37,200 nucleotides of DNA from Oscillospiraceae bacterium (GTDB lineage Bacteria; Bacillota; Clostridia; Oscillospirales; UBA929), in NCBI GenBank assembly GCA_031254575.1, contig JAIRUE010000113.1:1-37200 (forward strand), read 5' to 3'. The position numbers and the translations under genes are program-made. Positions 17,269 to 26,535 of the stretch are shown one piece after another; position 1 is the first letter of the stretch, and the number at the start of each line of letters is the position of its first letter. The notes below the pieces were generated by a model that was not told the DNA's origin, did no database searches, and was given only the letters and a program-made list of their open reading frames with translations.

Positions 17269-17607
17269 TTGAATGAAAACATTATACGGCAGTTCAAAAA
17301 AGGCGTTCTCGAGCTTATCATTCTAAAATTACTTTCAAAAAAGGAGATGTACGGCTATGAACTTGTAGCGGAGCTAAACCGGCAAAGCAATGCGTTCCAT
17401 ATAAAGGAAGGCACGCTGTACCCTATTCTATACAGACTGGAGGACGACGGCCTGATGAAAACGCGGTGGGAACAACCGGCTTCCCGCGTACAGCCGAAAA
17501 AGTATTATTCCGTTACCGATAAGGGCGGGCAGTTCATGCGGGAATCCTATGCCCAATGGAAAGCCCTTGCCGAAGACATTACAAGAATCATGGAGGACGC
17601 GATATGA
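17269..17607 (+). CDS. PadR family transcriptional regulator
   Basis: QFKKGVLELIILKLLSKKEMYGYELVAELNRQSN..IKEGTLYPILYRLEDDGLMKTRW. TTG start after AAGAGGTG chosen. Confidence 0.93.
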   Translation: MNENIIRQFKKGVLELIILKLLSKKEMYGYELVAELNRQSNAFHIKEGTLYPILYRLEDDGLMKTRWEQPASRVQPKKYYSVTDKGGQFMRESYAQWKALAEDITRIMEDAI

Positions 17608-18494
17608 ACCGGAAACAATATGTCAAGGAAATCGTCCAGCGTTCCTGCCTTCCGGCGGCGGAACGCAAACGCCTGAAAGGCGATTTGAATCATGAGATTG
17701 ACACGGCGCTGGAGCGCGGGGAGAGTATGGAACGGATCATAAAACGCATGGGCGACCCGGACTGCATAGCCGCCGAACTATACGCAAACCATACGGATAC
17801 AGCGGCAAGGCCGTTCCGGGAATACAAGTCAGAGAAAACCCTGTTCGGCCTTCCCCTCGTCCATATCATCCGCCCCGATTTCACGCCGTCCGTGCCGCAT
17901 GTGCGGACGGCGAGCGCGAGGGCGCTGAACACGGGAGGAAGACACAGCTATCAGGGAGCGGGACTGCCGGCCGCGCGCGGCGTTTTCGCGTTCGGGCCAA
18001 AGGCTACGGGTGTGTTCGCCTTTGGAAATTTTGCGTCGGGGTTTATCGCGATCGGCAATATCTCCGCGGGCATACTGTCGGTCGGCAATATATCGGCCGG
18101 ACTGTTTTCCATAGGAAATGTCGCCCTCGCCCTGTTGTTTGCCATGGGGAATCTGGCGGCGGGGCTCCTGTCGTTGGGGAATCTGGCGCTGGGATACGCG
18201 GCTGCGGGCAATCTCGCGGTGGGCGAGTACGCGGTCGGAAACGAGACGGCGGGGACGTTTACGTTTGCGATCCGCAACCTGACCGAACAGTTTGAGGAGG
18301 TACGGGCGTTTCTCGCCGGGCTGAACGCGCCTGCGCCGGTCAAATGGTTTTACGGGTTGGCGGAAAAAGTATTTGAAATCATCATCGACCCGTCATCCGC
18401 GATACCGCTGTATATCGCGCTGTTTATCGTACTGCTGTGTCTGATCCTTTTGCTGTACATTGTTCCGCACAAATTATTGAGCAAAAATGTCTGA
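17604..18494 (+). CDS. membrane protein with DUF1700-like N-term and decapeptide repeats
   Basis: ATGA overlap with padR. About nine GxxxxGNxxx decapeptides followed by a C-terminal TM helix (IPLYIALFIVLLCLILLLYIV). Confidence 0.8.
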   Translation: MNRKQYVKEIVQRSCLPAAERKRLKGDLNHEIDTALERGESMERIIKRMGDPDCIAAELYANHTDTAARPFREYKSEKTLFGLPLVHIIRPDFTPSVPHVRTASARALNTGGRHSYQGAGLPAARGVFAFGPKATGVFAFGNFASGFIAIGNISAGILSVGNISAGLFSIGNVALALLFAMGNLAAGLLSLGNLALGYAAAGNLAVGEYAVGNETAGTFTFAIRNLTEQFEEVRAFLAGLNAPAPVKWFYGLAEKVFEIIIDPSSAIPLYIALFIVLLCLILLLYIVPHKLLSKNV

Positions 18495-18875
18495 AAGAGA
18501 AAAACTGCCCTGCTTAACAGCCTTTGCCTTGATTTTCAGCGCCTTTTCCGGCGGCCTGCCTATTACTTTCTTGCAGTGGCCCACGCATCCCCCCAGCCCG
18601 AACAGGCCGCAAGTGACGATGAGCGAATACGCCTTTATACCCCGGCTATGCGCGTCCAGATACAGCTTCATCGGCTCGGACAGCGAAAACGCCCATACCG
18701 GCGAGAGGAGGACAACCCGGTCATACTCCGCCGGGTCGCGGGACGGCGTGACCATTTTGGTCTTTTCATCGTATTGCAGGACGTCGAGGTCGCAGCCCAG
18801 CTTCTTCACAACGGCGCCGGCGACCGTTTTGGTGTTCCCGGTCTTTGAATAGCATACGGCCAGTGTTTTCATCAT
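18474..18875 (-). CDS. flavodoxin family protein
   Basis: KTLAVCYSKTGNTKTVAGAVVKKLG FMN-binding P-loop; RVVLLSPVWAFSLSEPMKLYL. Confidence 0.85.
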   Translation of the reverse strand: MMKTLAVCYSKTGNTKTVAGAVVKKLGCDLDVLQYDEKTKMVTPSRDPAEYDRVVLLSPVWAFSLSEPMKLYLDAHSRGIKAYSLIVTCGLFGLGGCVGHCKKVIGRPPEKALKIKAKAVKQGSFSLSDIFAQ

Positions 18876-19092
18876 GCTTCCCCCTTATACTCAGATAACC
18901 GTATTATACAGGCTTACGGCTGTCTCCGCAAGCCCCGGCCCCGTCTTTCCCGGCGCATACGGCGGGCGGGCAAACGATACCCTGCGGCATTCCGCAATTT
19001 TGGAACAGCAGTACGCTTTTTTTGTGGTATACTGATCATGCTGCGCGGCGTATCACGCTCCCCACGGGGCGGAGCGGCTCTCAAAGGGAGGA

Positions 19093-19989
19093 GTGCCTTT
19101 GTCCTACGCGGATATTTTACAGGACACGCTGGAATACATCGACGCCCACCTGGGCGAAGAACTTGACCTCGGCCTTTTGGCGGCGCGCGCCGGGTTTTCG
19201 CCTTATCACTTTATACACGTCTTCCGCTTCGGCGTTGGTTACACCGTGATGGACTATGTGAGGAGGCGCAGGCTGGCGTTCGCGGCGGCGGAACTGTCGT
19301 CGGACCGGCGTATTCTCGACATCGCGCTGGAATACGGCTTTGAGACGCACTCCGGCTTTTCCAGGGCGTTCCGCCGCCACTACGGCTGTTCCCCGGAGAC
19401 TTACCGCACCCACGCCCACACGGGAACCCCCGAATTACCCTCGCTGTCCCATATAAAAAAATATAACACAGGAGGCATTGTCATGGAACCTAAATTTGTC
19501 ACCCGCCCGGCCTTCAAAATTGCCGGATACTCCATCCGCACCAAAAACACGGACGGACAGAACAGCACCGATATCCCCGCCTTTTGGGGGCGGTATATCC
19601 AAGACGGGCGCTGCGATAAGATGCACAAGGAGAACTTTTTGAAAAGCCACACCGAATACGGCGCTTCCTGTTTCGCCATGGAAGCCGACGGCAGCTTCCT
19701 CTACGCGATTGGCTGCGAACCGAAGGACGGCGCCGCCATCCCGGAAGGGTATGAGGTATTTGAAATCCCCGCCGCCACCTATGCCGTATTCTCCTCGCCG
19801 CCGGCGGACGGAGCCGGGTTTACCGCCAGTATCCAGGGTACGTGGGGATACATCTTCAACGAATGGTTCCCCAAGTCCGGCTACGAGTACGCCGAGGGCG
19901 GCGCGGACTTCGAGCTGTACGACGAGCGCTGCGTGGGTGAGACGGGCAAAGTATGCGACATATATATCCCCGTGAGCAAAAAAGGCTGA
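19093..19989 (+). CDS. AraC family regulator with GyrI-like effector-binding domain
   Basis: Double HTH (..LLAARAGFSPYHFIHVFRFGVGYTVMDYVRRRRLAFAAAEL..ILDIALEYGFETHSGFSRAFRRHYGCSPETYR) plus GyrI-like C-term (FEIPAATYAVFSSPPADG..YEYAEGGADFELYDERC). Confidence 0.9.
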   Translation: MPLSYADILQDTLEYIDAHLGEELDLGLLAARAGFSPYHFIHVFRFGVGYTVMDYVRRRRLAFAAAELSSDRRILDIALEYGFETHSGFSRAFRRHYGCSPETYRTHAHTGTPELPSLSHIKKYNTGGIVMEPKFVTRPAFKIAGYSIRTKNTDGQNSTDIPAFWGRYIQDGRCDKMHKENFLKSHTEYGASCFAMEADGSFLYAIGCEPKDGAAIPEGYEVFEIPAATYAVFSSPPADGAGFTASIQGTWGYIFNEWFPKSGYEYAEGGADFELYDERCVGETGKVCDIYIPVSKKG

Positions 19990-20006
19990 CGCGCGGTTTA
20001 CGGACC

Positions 20007-20036
20007 GGAGGCCCCGTCCTTTCCGACGGGGCCTCC
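20007..20036. terminator. bidirectional terminator
   Basis: GGAGGCCCCGTC-CTTTCC-GACGGGGCCTCC, between convergent genes. Confidence 0.8.
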
Positions 20037-20040
20037 CTCT

Positions 20041-20913
20041 TTATATCGCAAGCTCGACCAGATACTTTTCCAGCAGCGCCGCCGGGTGGTACGACAGCTT
20101 CGACCGGCGCAGCCCCTCGATCCCCATGTCCTCCTCGCGGTTTATGTAGCGCGCGCCGCCGCCGTATTCGCGGGCAAACAGGCTGACGGTCTTCTGATAC
20201 GCCCCGGCGTAGGATGTGTCGGCTTTCTCAATGTGTACAAAGAGCGTGTCGCCCACCACCTCCCCGACAGAAACCGAAACGATCTCTCCGTCCACAGTGA
20301 GGACGCCGCCCAATTGCCCGTATTCGTGATACTTCTCCAAAACCTCACAGACGATTTCCCGCTCGGCGCTCCCGAGGCCGTCCGCCGGCGGATTCATTGA
20401 GAAATACCGCTCTATGAACGCCAGCGCCGCCTTTGTGTCGGTCAGCGGGCCGTAGGCGTGGTTTGGGTACTCGCGGTCAAAGCGGCTGATATGGTTGCGC
20501 TGGCCGTGGAAACGCCGCCCTTTGAGCTCCATGAGGTCCCGGCTTTCGTAGAGGTAGTCGAACCAGTCGCGCATGGGCTCCGCGCGGATGATGCGGTACC
20601 GTGCCCGCAACCGCTCCAGTTCGTCCCCGGCGACAGCCGAGAAGAGCGGCCGGCAGCGGTGTATGCGGCAATAGGCCAGCAGTGTTTCCATACCCACATA
20701 AAAATCCCCGCCGAGCGGCGTCATAAAGGCCGGGACCCCGCCGTTGCGCAGTTTGACGTACAGCGCGTCGCCGCCGAAGGCGATCTCGGCGGAGAGAAAC
20801 TTACGCCACATGACGAGAACGGAGGAGCAGTCGCACAGGCGCGACGCGGATTGCTCAAAAAACGGCCTGACCGTTGAAATATCCGCCTGTTCAAGCGGAC
20901 GGAATGATACCAT
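20041..20913 (-). CDS. DUF2156 family protein (LPG synthase C-terminal domain-like)
   Basis: MVSFRPLEQADISTVRPFF..; ELKGRRFHGQRNHISRFDREYP; YINREEDMGIEGLRRSKLSYHPAALLEKY. Confidence 0.8.
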   Translation of the reverse strand: MVSFRPLEQADISTVRPFFEQSASRLCDCSSVLVMWRKFLSAEIAFGGDALYVKLRNGGVPAFMTPLGGDFYVGMETLLAYCRIHRCRPLFSAVAGDELERLRARYRIIRAEPMRDWFDYLYESRDLMELKGRRFHGQRNHISRFDREYPNHAYGPLTDTKAALAFIERYFSMNPPADGLGSAEREIVCEVLEKYHEYGQLGGVLTVDGEIVSVSVGEVVGDTLFVHIEKADTSYAGAYQKTVSLFAREYGGGARYINREEDMGIEGLRRSKLSYHPAALLEKYLVELAI

Positions 20914-20978
20914 GCAAAAGCCTTCTTATACCGCAGAATCATGACGTGGGCCTGAGCAGGCCTCTTTTACAGTTTACC

Positions 20979-21854
20979 TCAAACGCGCGTCAATGTCAAA
21001 CGTTTGCGGCAATCCTCCACCAATTCGCGCGGCGGGCAGTTTGTGCCCGGCGTCATCACGGCCGCCGCCGCCGCCGCCGCGGACAGCAGCGCGGCCTCCT
21101 CAAAGGGCAGTTCTTTGTCCAGCGCGTAGGCCAGCGCGCCCGTCATACAGTCTCCCGCCCCGGCGGGGGACGGGTTTCCGACCGTCAGCGCGGGGATGAA
21201 CCACGCCCCTTCCCTGCCGTAAAACCGCACGCCTTCCGCGTCCAGCGAATGAACCAGCAATCCGTCAAAGGCGTCACGGCAGACATATCGCATCTCCTCG
21301 CGGTTGGGCTTGGCAATCTCCGGACCCGCCAGCACGCCCAGCCGCAGAGCCTCGCCGTCCGTGTCCAGCACGACCTTCGCGCCGCCGCCGCGCAGCAGGC
21401 GGATAAGCCCGCCGTACAGCCCCGGCTCCGCGTCCGGCGGCAGACTGCCCGACAGCACGAACACCGTTCCCGGCTGGCACAGCCGGACAAGCGCCGTCCG
21501 CGCCTCGCGGTACGCATCCTCTCCCGCCGCGCCGCCGGGGCCGTTGAGTTCCGTCATATTCCCCTCCGCGTCCAGCAGCTTCATATTGACCCGCGTCCCG
21601 CCCGGCACGCGGATAAACGTATGCGGCAATCCCTCCTCGGCCAGCAGGCGCAGAAGCAGTTCCCCGGCCGGGCCTCCCGCGAATCCCACGGCCAGCGCCT
21701 CCCCGCCCAAAACCCGCGCCGCCCGCGCCGCGTTGACGCCCTTGCCGCCCGCGTTGACGACGCTCTCCGACAGGCGGTTCGTTTCACCCAAACGGAGCCT
21801 GCCGGTCCGCGCCGTGACGTCGAGCGCGGGGTTGAGGGTGACGGTGACGACCAT
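20979..21854 (-). CDS. PfkB family sugar kinase (1-phosphofructokinase / tagatose-6-phosphate kinase type)
   Basis: MVVTVTLNPALDVTARTGRLRLGETNRLSESVVNAGGKGVNAARAARVLGGEALAVGFAGG; VGNPSPAGAGDCMTGALAYAL. ATG 21854 with GGAGGCGCC RBS. Confidence 0.9.
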   Translation of the reverse strand: MVVTVTLNPALDVTARTGRLRLGETNRLSESVVNAGGKGVNAARAARVLGGEALAVGFAGGPAGELLLRLLAEEGLPHTFIRVPGGTRVNMKLLDAEGNMTELNGPGGAAGEDAYREARTALVRLCQPGTVFVLSGSLPPDAEPGLYGGLIRLLRGGGAKVVLDTDGEALRLGVLAGPEIAKPNREEMRYVCRDAFDGLLVHSLDAEGVRFYGREGAWFIPALTVGNPSPAGAGDCMTGALAYALDKELPFEEAALLSAAAAAAAVMTPGTNCPPRELVEDCRKRLTLTRV

Positions 21855-21883
21855 AGAGGCGCCTCCTTCCGTTGGCAAACGGT

Positions 21884-21912
21884 TTGACAAACGCTATTTT
21901 ACCATGTACAAT
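21884..21912 (+). promoter_or_regulatory. his operon promoter
   Basis: TTGACA (21884-21889) - 17 nt - TACAAT (21907-21912). Confidence 0.75.
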
Positions 21913-21925
21913 ACTTACACGTCAA
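21896..21925 (-). promoter_or_regulatory. pfkB-family kinase promoter, overlapping the his promoter
   Basis: Reverse strand TTGACG (21920-21925) - 18 nt - TAAAAT (21896-21901). Confidence 0.5.
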
Positions 21926-21942
21926 TTCCGGGAGGGACAACT

Positions 21943-22848
21943 ATGCGCGAATCCATCATCCGCGCGCCGGAGGGGACGCGCGACCGTCTGTTTGACGAAT
22001 GCGTCCTGCGGCGGGAGCGCGAAGCCGGGCTTTTTGAGCTGTTTCAAAACCGGGGCTTTCGCGAGGTTTCCACGCCTGTCCTGGAGCATTATGAACTGTT
22101 TACCCGCACCGGCTCCCCCCTTTCGGAGGAGACAATGGTCAAAGTGCTCTCCCGATCGGGGCGCATTTGCGTCCTGCGGCCCGACAACACCGCGCCGATC
22201 GCCCGTCTGGCCGCCACACGCCTGCAAAACGAGCCGCTGCCGCTGAAGCTGTGGTACGCCCAGCCGGTTTACCGCGCGCGGGACGGCGGGTGTTTTGAGG
22301 TGCCGCAGGCGGGGGCCGAGGTCATCGGCGGAGGCGACGACGCGGAGCTTTTACTGCTGGCGCGGGAGACGGCGGCGTTTTTTTACGGGCAGACGCCGCA
22401 CATCGAAATCAGCCACGCGGGCGTTTTACAGACGCTGCTCGAGCGGATGGAGCTTGACGGCGGGCAGACCGAGCATGTTTTATCGCTTATAGAGCGTAAA
22501 AACTTCGCGGCGCTGGGCGATGAACTCCCCGGCGGCGCGCAGGGTCTTCTCAGCCTGGTGTCGCTGTCGGGCGGGGCGGAGACGCTGGACGAGGCGGCGG
22601 GGTGCGCCGGCGTCCCGATTGACAAGCCGCTGGGTGAACTGCGCGGGCTGCTCTCCGCCTTGCCGGACGGCGCCGTCACCGTCGATTTCGGGCTTGTGCC
22701 GTCGCTTTCCTACTACACAGGCGTATTTTTCCGCGGGTATGTCGGCGGCGCGGCCGGAGCCGTGCTGACCGGCGGGCGGTATGACCGTCTTCTGGGCCTT
22801 CTGGGGCGCGACCTGCCGGCTGTCGGCTTCGCCGTCCAATGGGAATGA
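21943..22848 (+). CDS. hisZ: ATP phosphoribosyltransferase regulatory subunit
   Basis: HisRS-like: APEGTRDRLFDECVLRREREAGLFELFQNRGFREVSTPVLEHYELF..VLRPDNTAPIARLAATRL..LTGGRYDRLLGLLGRDLPAVGFAV; paired with short hisG. Confidence 0.93.
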   Translation: MRESIIRAPEGTRDRLFDECVLRREREAGLFELFQNRGFREVSTPVLEHYELFTRTGSPLSEETMVKVLSRSGRICVLRPDNTAPIARLAATRLQNEPLPLKLWYAQPVYRARDGGCFEVPQAGAEVIGGGDDAELLLLARETAAFFYGQTPHIEISHAGVLQTLLERMELDGGQTEHVLSLIERKNFAALGDELPGGAQGLLSLVSLSGGAETLDEAAGCAGVPIDKPLGELRGLLSALPDGAVTVDFGLVPSLSYYTGVFFRGYVGGAAGAVLTGGRYDRLLGLLGRDLPAVGFAVQWE

Positions 22849-22907
22849 GGCGGGCGCATGCCGTGTTTTATACCGTTTCCTACCTGTTCTTTTAGGAGGC
22901 TTGTCCT

Positions 22908-23579
22908 TTGGATACCCCCATCCGCATAGCCCTTGCCAAGGGCCGGCTTGAAAAGCAGTGCCGCGCGCTCTTCGCCCGTGCCGGGTATGACTGTTCGGCC
23001 CTTGAAAATCCCGGGCGGCGGCTGATTCACACCCTGCCCAACGGAGCGGGGCTTGCGCCGCTGGAGGCGGTGCTTGCCAAAGCACCCGATGTCGTCACCT
23101 ATGTTTCGCGCGGGGTCTGCGGCCTCGGCGTGGCGGGCAAGGACACGGTCATGGAACAGGGCGGTCCCTTTTATGAAACGCTCGATCTCAAACTGGGCGC
23201 GTGCCGCTTTGCGCTGGCCGCTCCGGAGGGAACGGTATTTTTCGGGGGCGCGGGACACAAGCGTGTCGCCACCAAATTTCCCAATATAACGCGCCGTTTT
23301 CTGTCGGAACTGGGTGTGGACGCGGAGATCATCCGCATTGAGGGCTCATGCGAGCTTGCGCCGCTGCTGGGGCTTGCCGACGCCATCGTCGATATTGTGG
23401 AAACCGGGGCTACGCTGCGGGAAAACGGGCTTGCCGTCCTGCGGGAACTGTTTCCGCTGTCGGCGCGGCTGATCGTCAACGTGGCGGCGTATAAACTGCG
23501 GCGGGCTGAAATCGACCGCCTGACCGAGAGACTGAGGGAGAGCCTTCCCCCGTCTTTGACGGGAGAAAATAAAGCCTGA
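22908..23579 (+). CDS. hisG: ATP phosphoribosyltransferase catalytic subunit (short form)
   Basis: IRIALAKGRLEKQCRALFARAGYD; VRVATKFPN-type motif HKRVATKFPNITRRFL; LADAIVDIVETGATLRENGL. TTG start. Confidence 0.95.
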   Translation: MDTPIRIALAKGRLEKQCRALFARAGYDCSALENPGRRLIHTLPNGAGLAPLEAVLAKAPDVVTYVSRGVCGLGVAGKDTVMEQGGPFYETLDLKLGACRFALAAPEGTVFFGGAGHKRVATKFPNITRRFLSELGVDAEIIRIEGSCELAPLLGLADAIVDIVETGATLRENGLAVLRELFPLSARLIVNVAAYKLRRAEIDRLTERLRESLPPSLTGENKA

Positions 23580-23593
23580 GAGGGATTAAGAGG

Positions 23594-24874
23594 ATGCTGA
23601 CGATTGTAAAAGCGGGAACGGAAGATTTTGAGGAACGCTTTGCCGCCACGGAGAGCCGCGCCGCTATCGACGCGGAGAGGGTGCGCAATGAAGTGCGCGT
23701 GATGCTGGACAACATCTTCACGCGCCGGACAGCCGCCGTCAATATCATCGCGCTGGAGCGGGACAACGCGCCGCCGCGCGAGATTCCGCGCGCCGAACTG
23801 GACGCGGCCGTGTCCGCCTGCGACCCCGTTCTGCTCGGTGACCTGCGCCGCGCGGCGCGCAACATAGAGGACTATCAAAAACACCTGCTGCCGGAAAGCG
23901 GCAGATGGTGGACTCCCGACGGCGGGTCGGCGGGGGTGTTGATAAGGCCGGTGGAACGCGCGGGACTGTATGTGCCCGGCGGCACGTCGGCGTACCCTTC
24001 GACGGTGCTGATGACGGCGATACCGGCCCGCGTCGCGGGGGTGAGGGAGATCCTTCTGTGCACGCCGCCGGGTGAGCATCTGAAACCGGAGGTTTTAGCC
24101 GCCGCGTCGATTGCCGGGGTAGACCGCGTATTCGCCATAGGCGGCGTCCCCGCCATAGCCTCTATGGCGCTGGGATTGGGCATCGTCCCGCGGTGCGACG
24201 TCGTAGCCGGTCCGGGCAACGCCTATGTCACCGAGGCCAAGCGGCAGTTGTACGGTTTTTGCGGCATTGAATCGACGGCGGGGCCAAGTGATATTCTCGT
24301 CCTGTGCGACGGTTCCGCAAACCCCGCGTGGGCCGCCGCCGACTTGCTCGGCCAGGCGGAACACGGGGCCCGTTCCCGCGCCGTGCTGGTGACGGCGGAC
24401 GAAAGTTTCGCGCGCGGGGTATGCTCCGAATTGGAGGCTCAGATCCAATCTCTCCCGCGCCGCGGGGAGGCGGAGGCGTCTTTGCGGGACTATGGCACGG
24501 CGGTCGTCGTTTCCTGCCGGGAGGAAGCGCTGACGGTCGTCAACCGCATAGCGCCGGAGCATTTGGAGATCATGGCGGACGACGCGGAAAGCTGGCTGGA
24601 CGGGATTCGGAACGCGGGCGCCGTTTTCCTGGGACCGTACAGCCCGGAACCGCTGGGCGATTACTGGGCGGGGCCCAGCCATGTGCTGCCGACAGAAGGC
24701 CACGCGCGGTTTTTCTCCCCCGTATCGGCCGAGACGTTTCTCAGGCGCGCCAGTCTGCTGTCATACGGTAAGGACGCCTTTCTGCCCATAGCGGACGGCA
24801 TAGCGCGGCTTGCCCGCTCCGAAGGGCTGGAAGCGCACGCGAAAAGCGCCGAGATAAGGGGGGATATGGGTTGA
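23594..24874 (+). CDS. hisD: histidinol dehydrogenase
   Basis: PVERAGLYVPGGTSAYPSTVLMTAIPARVAGV; DVVAGPGNAYVTEAKRQLYG; TAGPSDILVLCDGSANPAWAAADLLGQAEHG; NRIAPEHLEIM. Confidence 0.96.
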   Translation: MLTIVKAGTEDFEERFAATESRAAIDAERVRNEVRVMLDNIFTRRTAAVNIIALERDNAPPREIPRAELDAAVSACDPVLLGDLRRAARNIEDYQKHLLPESGRWWTPDGGSAGVLIRPVERAGLYVPGGTSAYPSTVLMTAIPARVAGVREILLCTPPGEHLKPEVLAAASIAGVDRVFAIGGVPAIASMALGLGIVPRCDVVAGPGNAYVTEAKRQLYGFCGIESTAGPSDILVLCDGSANPAWAAADLLGQAEHGARSRAVLVTADESFARGVCSELEAQIQSLPRRGEAEASLRDYGTAVVVSCREEALTVVNRIAPEHLEIMADDAESWLDGIRNAGAVFLGPYSPEPLGDYWAGPSHVLPTEGHARFFSPVSAETFLRRASLLSYGKDAFLPIADGIARLARSEGLEAHAKSAEIRGDMG

Positions 24875-25899
24875 CTCTGCCGGAAAAACTGAAACAGTTT
24901 ACGCCCTATCCCGCGATGACAGGGACCTTATCCGCCCGGCTGGACGGCAACGAGAGCTGTTATCCAACCGGCCTCGCGGATGAGATCGCGGAGGCCGTCC
25001 GAAGCCTTGACCTGCACCGTTATCCCGACCCGTACGCGGCGGAGGTCTGCTCGCTCGCCGAACGGTTTTGGGGCGCGCCGGAGGGCAGCGCCGTCGCCGG
25101 AAACGGTTCCGACGAGTTTATCTCCATTTCCCTGAGCGCTCTGCTGCCGCGCGGCGGCAGGCTGCTTGTCTGCGACCCCGATTTTTCGATGTATCGCTTC
25201 TACGCGTCGCTGTACGAGCTGGAATGCGTCGGTCTGGAGCGGTTTAACGGCGTTCCGGACGTAAACGAGATTATCCAGAAGGGGCAGTACGCCCACGCCG
25301 TGATCCTCTCCAATCCCTGCAATCCGACAGGACAGGCCCTGCCGCTCAAAGACATATTGCGCATTGCCGAAACGCTGCCCTGCCCTGTTCTGCTGGACGA
25401 GGCGTACATGGATTTCTGGGAGGGAGGGCGGCACTCGGCGCTGCCGTATATCAATCGTTATACAAACCTTATCATCTTCAAAACCTGCTCCAAAAATCTC
25501 GCGCTGGCGGGGATACGCCTGGGCTTTGCCTTTGCCGGGGAGGAATTGCGGAACGTCCTGCTCACAGTCAAGTCGCCGTATAATGTGAGCGTTCTGGCAC
25601 AGGCAGCCGGCGCGGCCGTACTGCGCCGTCCCGAATGGATACGCGAAAACACGCGGCGCCTTTGCGAGGCCAAGAACAGGCTGTATGAGCGTCTGAGCGG
25701 ATGGGCGCGGAACTCCGGGGCGCTGGTTACCGACACCGACACGAATTTCGTGCTGCTGGCCCTGCCGGACGCCGAAGGGTGGTTCAAATACTTGCAATCG
25801 CGGAGTATTGGCGTGCGGCTGATTGGCAGCTCTCTGCGCGTCACGGCGGGTACGGAGAGAGAAACCGATGCGCTGATGGAAGCTCTTAACAACCGATAG
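24871..25899 (+). CDS. hisC: histidinol-phosphate aminotransferase
   Basis: RLDGNESCYP; VILSNPCNPTGQALPL; LLDEAYMDF; FKTCSKNLALAGIRLGFAF; TTG start overlapping the hisD end. Confidence 0.95.
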   Translation: MTLPEKLKQFTPYPAMTGTLSARLDGNESCYPTGLADEIAEAVRSLDLHRYPDPYAAEVCSLAERFWGAPEGSAVAGNGSDEFISISLSALLPRGGRLLVCDPDFSMYRFYASLYELECVGLERFNGVPDVNEIIQKGQYAHAVILSNPCNPTGQALPLKDILRIAETLPCPVLLDEAYMDFWEGGRHSALPYINRYTNLIIFKTCSKNLALAGIRLGFAFAGEELRNVLLTVKSPYNVSVLAQAAGAAVLRRPEWIRENTRRLCEAKNRLYERLSGWARNSGALVTDTDTNFVLLALPDAEGWFKYLQSRSIGVRLIGSSLRVTAGTERETDALMEALNNR

Positions 25900-25978
25900 G
25901 GCATCTCTTTTCCCCCGAAAGAAGAGGGCGGAAATAAATTATAACGCCCCAACGCTTGCATATTGGGAGGCTGTTTAT

Positions 25979-26533
25979 ATGACCCGTAAAACCAAAGAGA
26001 CGGACATTACCGTCGAGCTGTCGCTTAACGGCGGCGGTATCGGCGCCGACACCGGAGTCGGTTTTTTTGACCACATGCTGACCACGATGGCGTTTCACGC
26101 CGGATGGGGTCTTGCGGTCAGGGCCGACGGTGATTTGGGGGTGGACGCGCACCATACCGTGGAAGACGTGGGGATCGTTCTGGGGCAGGTTTTGCGGGAA
26201 GCGCTGCCCGAAAACCGCGCGCGCTTCGGCCACGCGTTTGTCCCGATGGACGAGGCGCTGGGCTTTGCCGCCGCCGACGCGGGCGGGCGGGCGTTTTTGC
26301 GTTTCGACGCGGCGTTTCCAAACAGGTTGCTGGGAGGTTATGATACCGCGCTGACCAAAGAGTTTTTCCGCGCTCTGTGCCACAACGCCATGCTGACGCT
26401 GCACCTGCGCGTTGAGGGGGAAGATGCGCATCATATGACCGAGGCCCTGTTCAAGGCCGCCGGCGCCGCGCTGCGCCGGGCCTGTTCCCCTCAAGCCGGC
26501 GCCGGCGCGGTTTCGACCAAGGGAGTTTTCTGA
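25979..26533 (+). CDS. hisB: imidazoleglycerol-phosphate dehydratase
   Basis: GVGFFDHMLTTMAFHAGW; DAHHTVEDVGIVLGQ; EGEDAHHMTEALFKAAGAALRRA. Confidence 0.95.
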   Translation: MTRKTKETDITVELSLNGGGIGADTGVGFFDHMLTTMAFHAGWGLAVRADGDLGVDAHHTVEDVGIVLGQVLREALPENRARFGHAFVPMDEALGFAAADAGGRAFLRFDAAFPNRLLGGYDTALTKEFFRALCHNAMLTLHLRVEGEDAHHMTEALFKAAGAALRRACSPQAGAGAVSTKGVF

Positions 26534-26535
26534 AG

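Noticed and set aside
20945-20970. Terminator GGCCTG-AG-CAGGCC-TCTTTT
   Set aside because: Two-nt loop and weak T-run, and no + strand gene immediately upstream to terminate.
21855-21942. T-box or His attenuator before hisZ
   Set aside because: The leader after the promoter is only about 25 nt and has no His codon run or T-box sequence.
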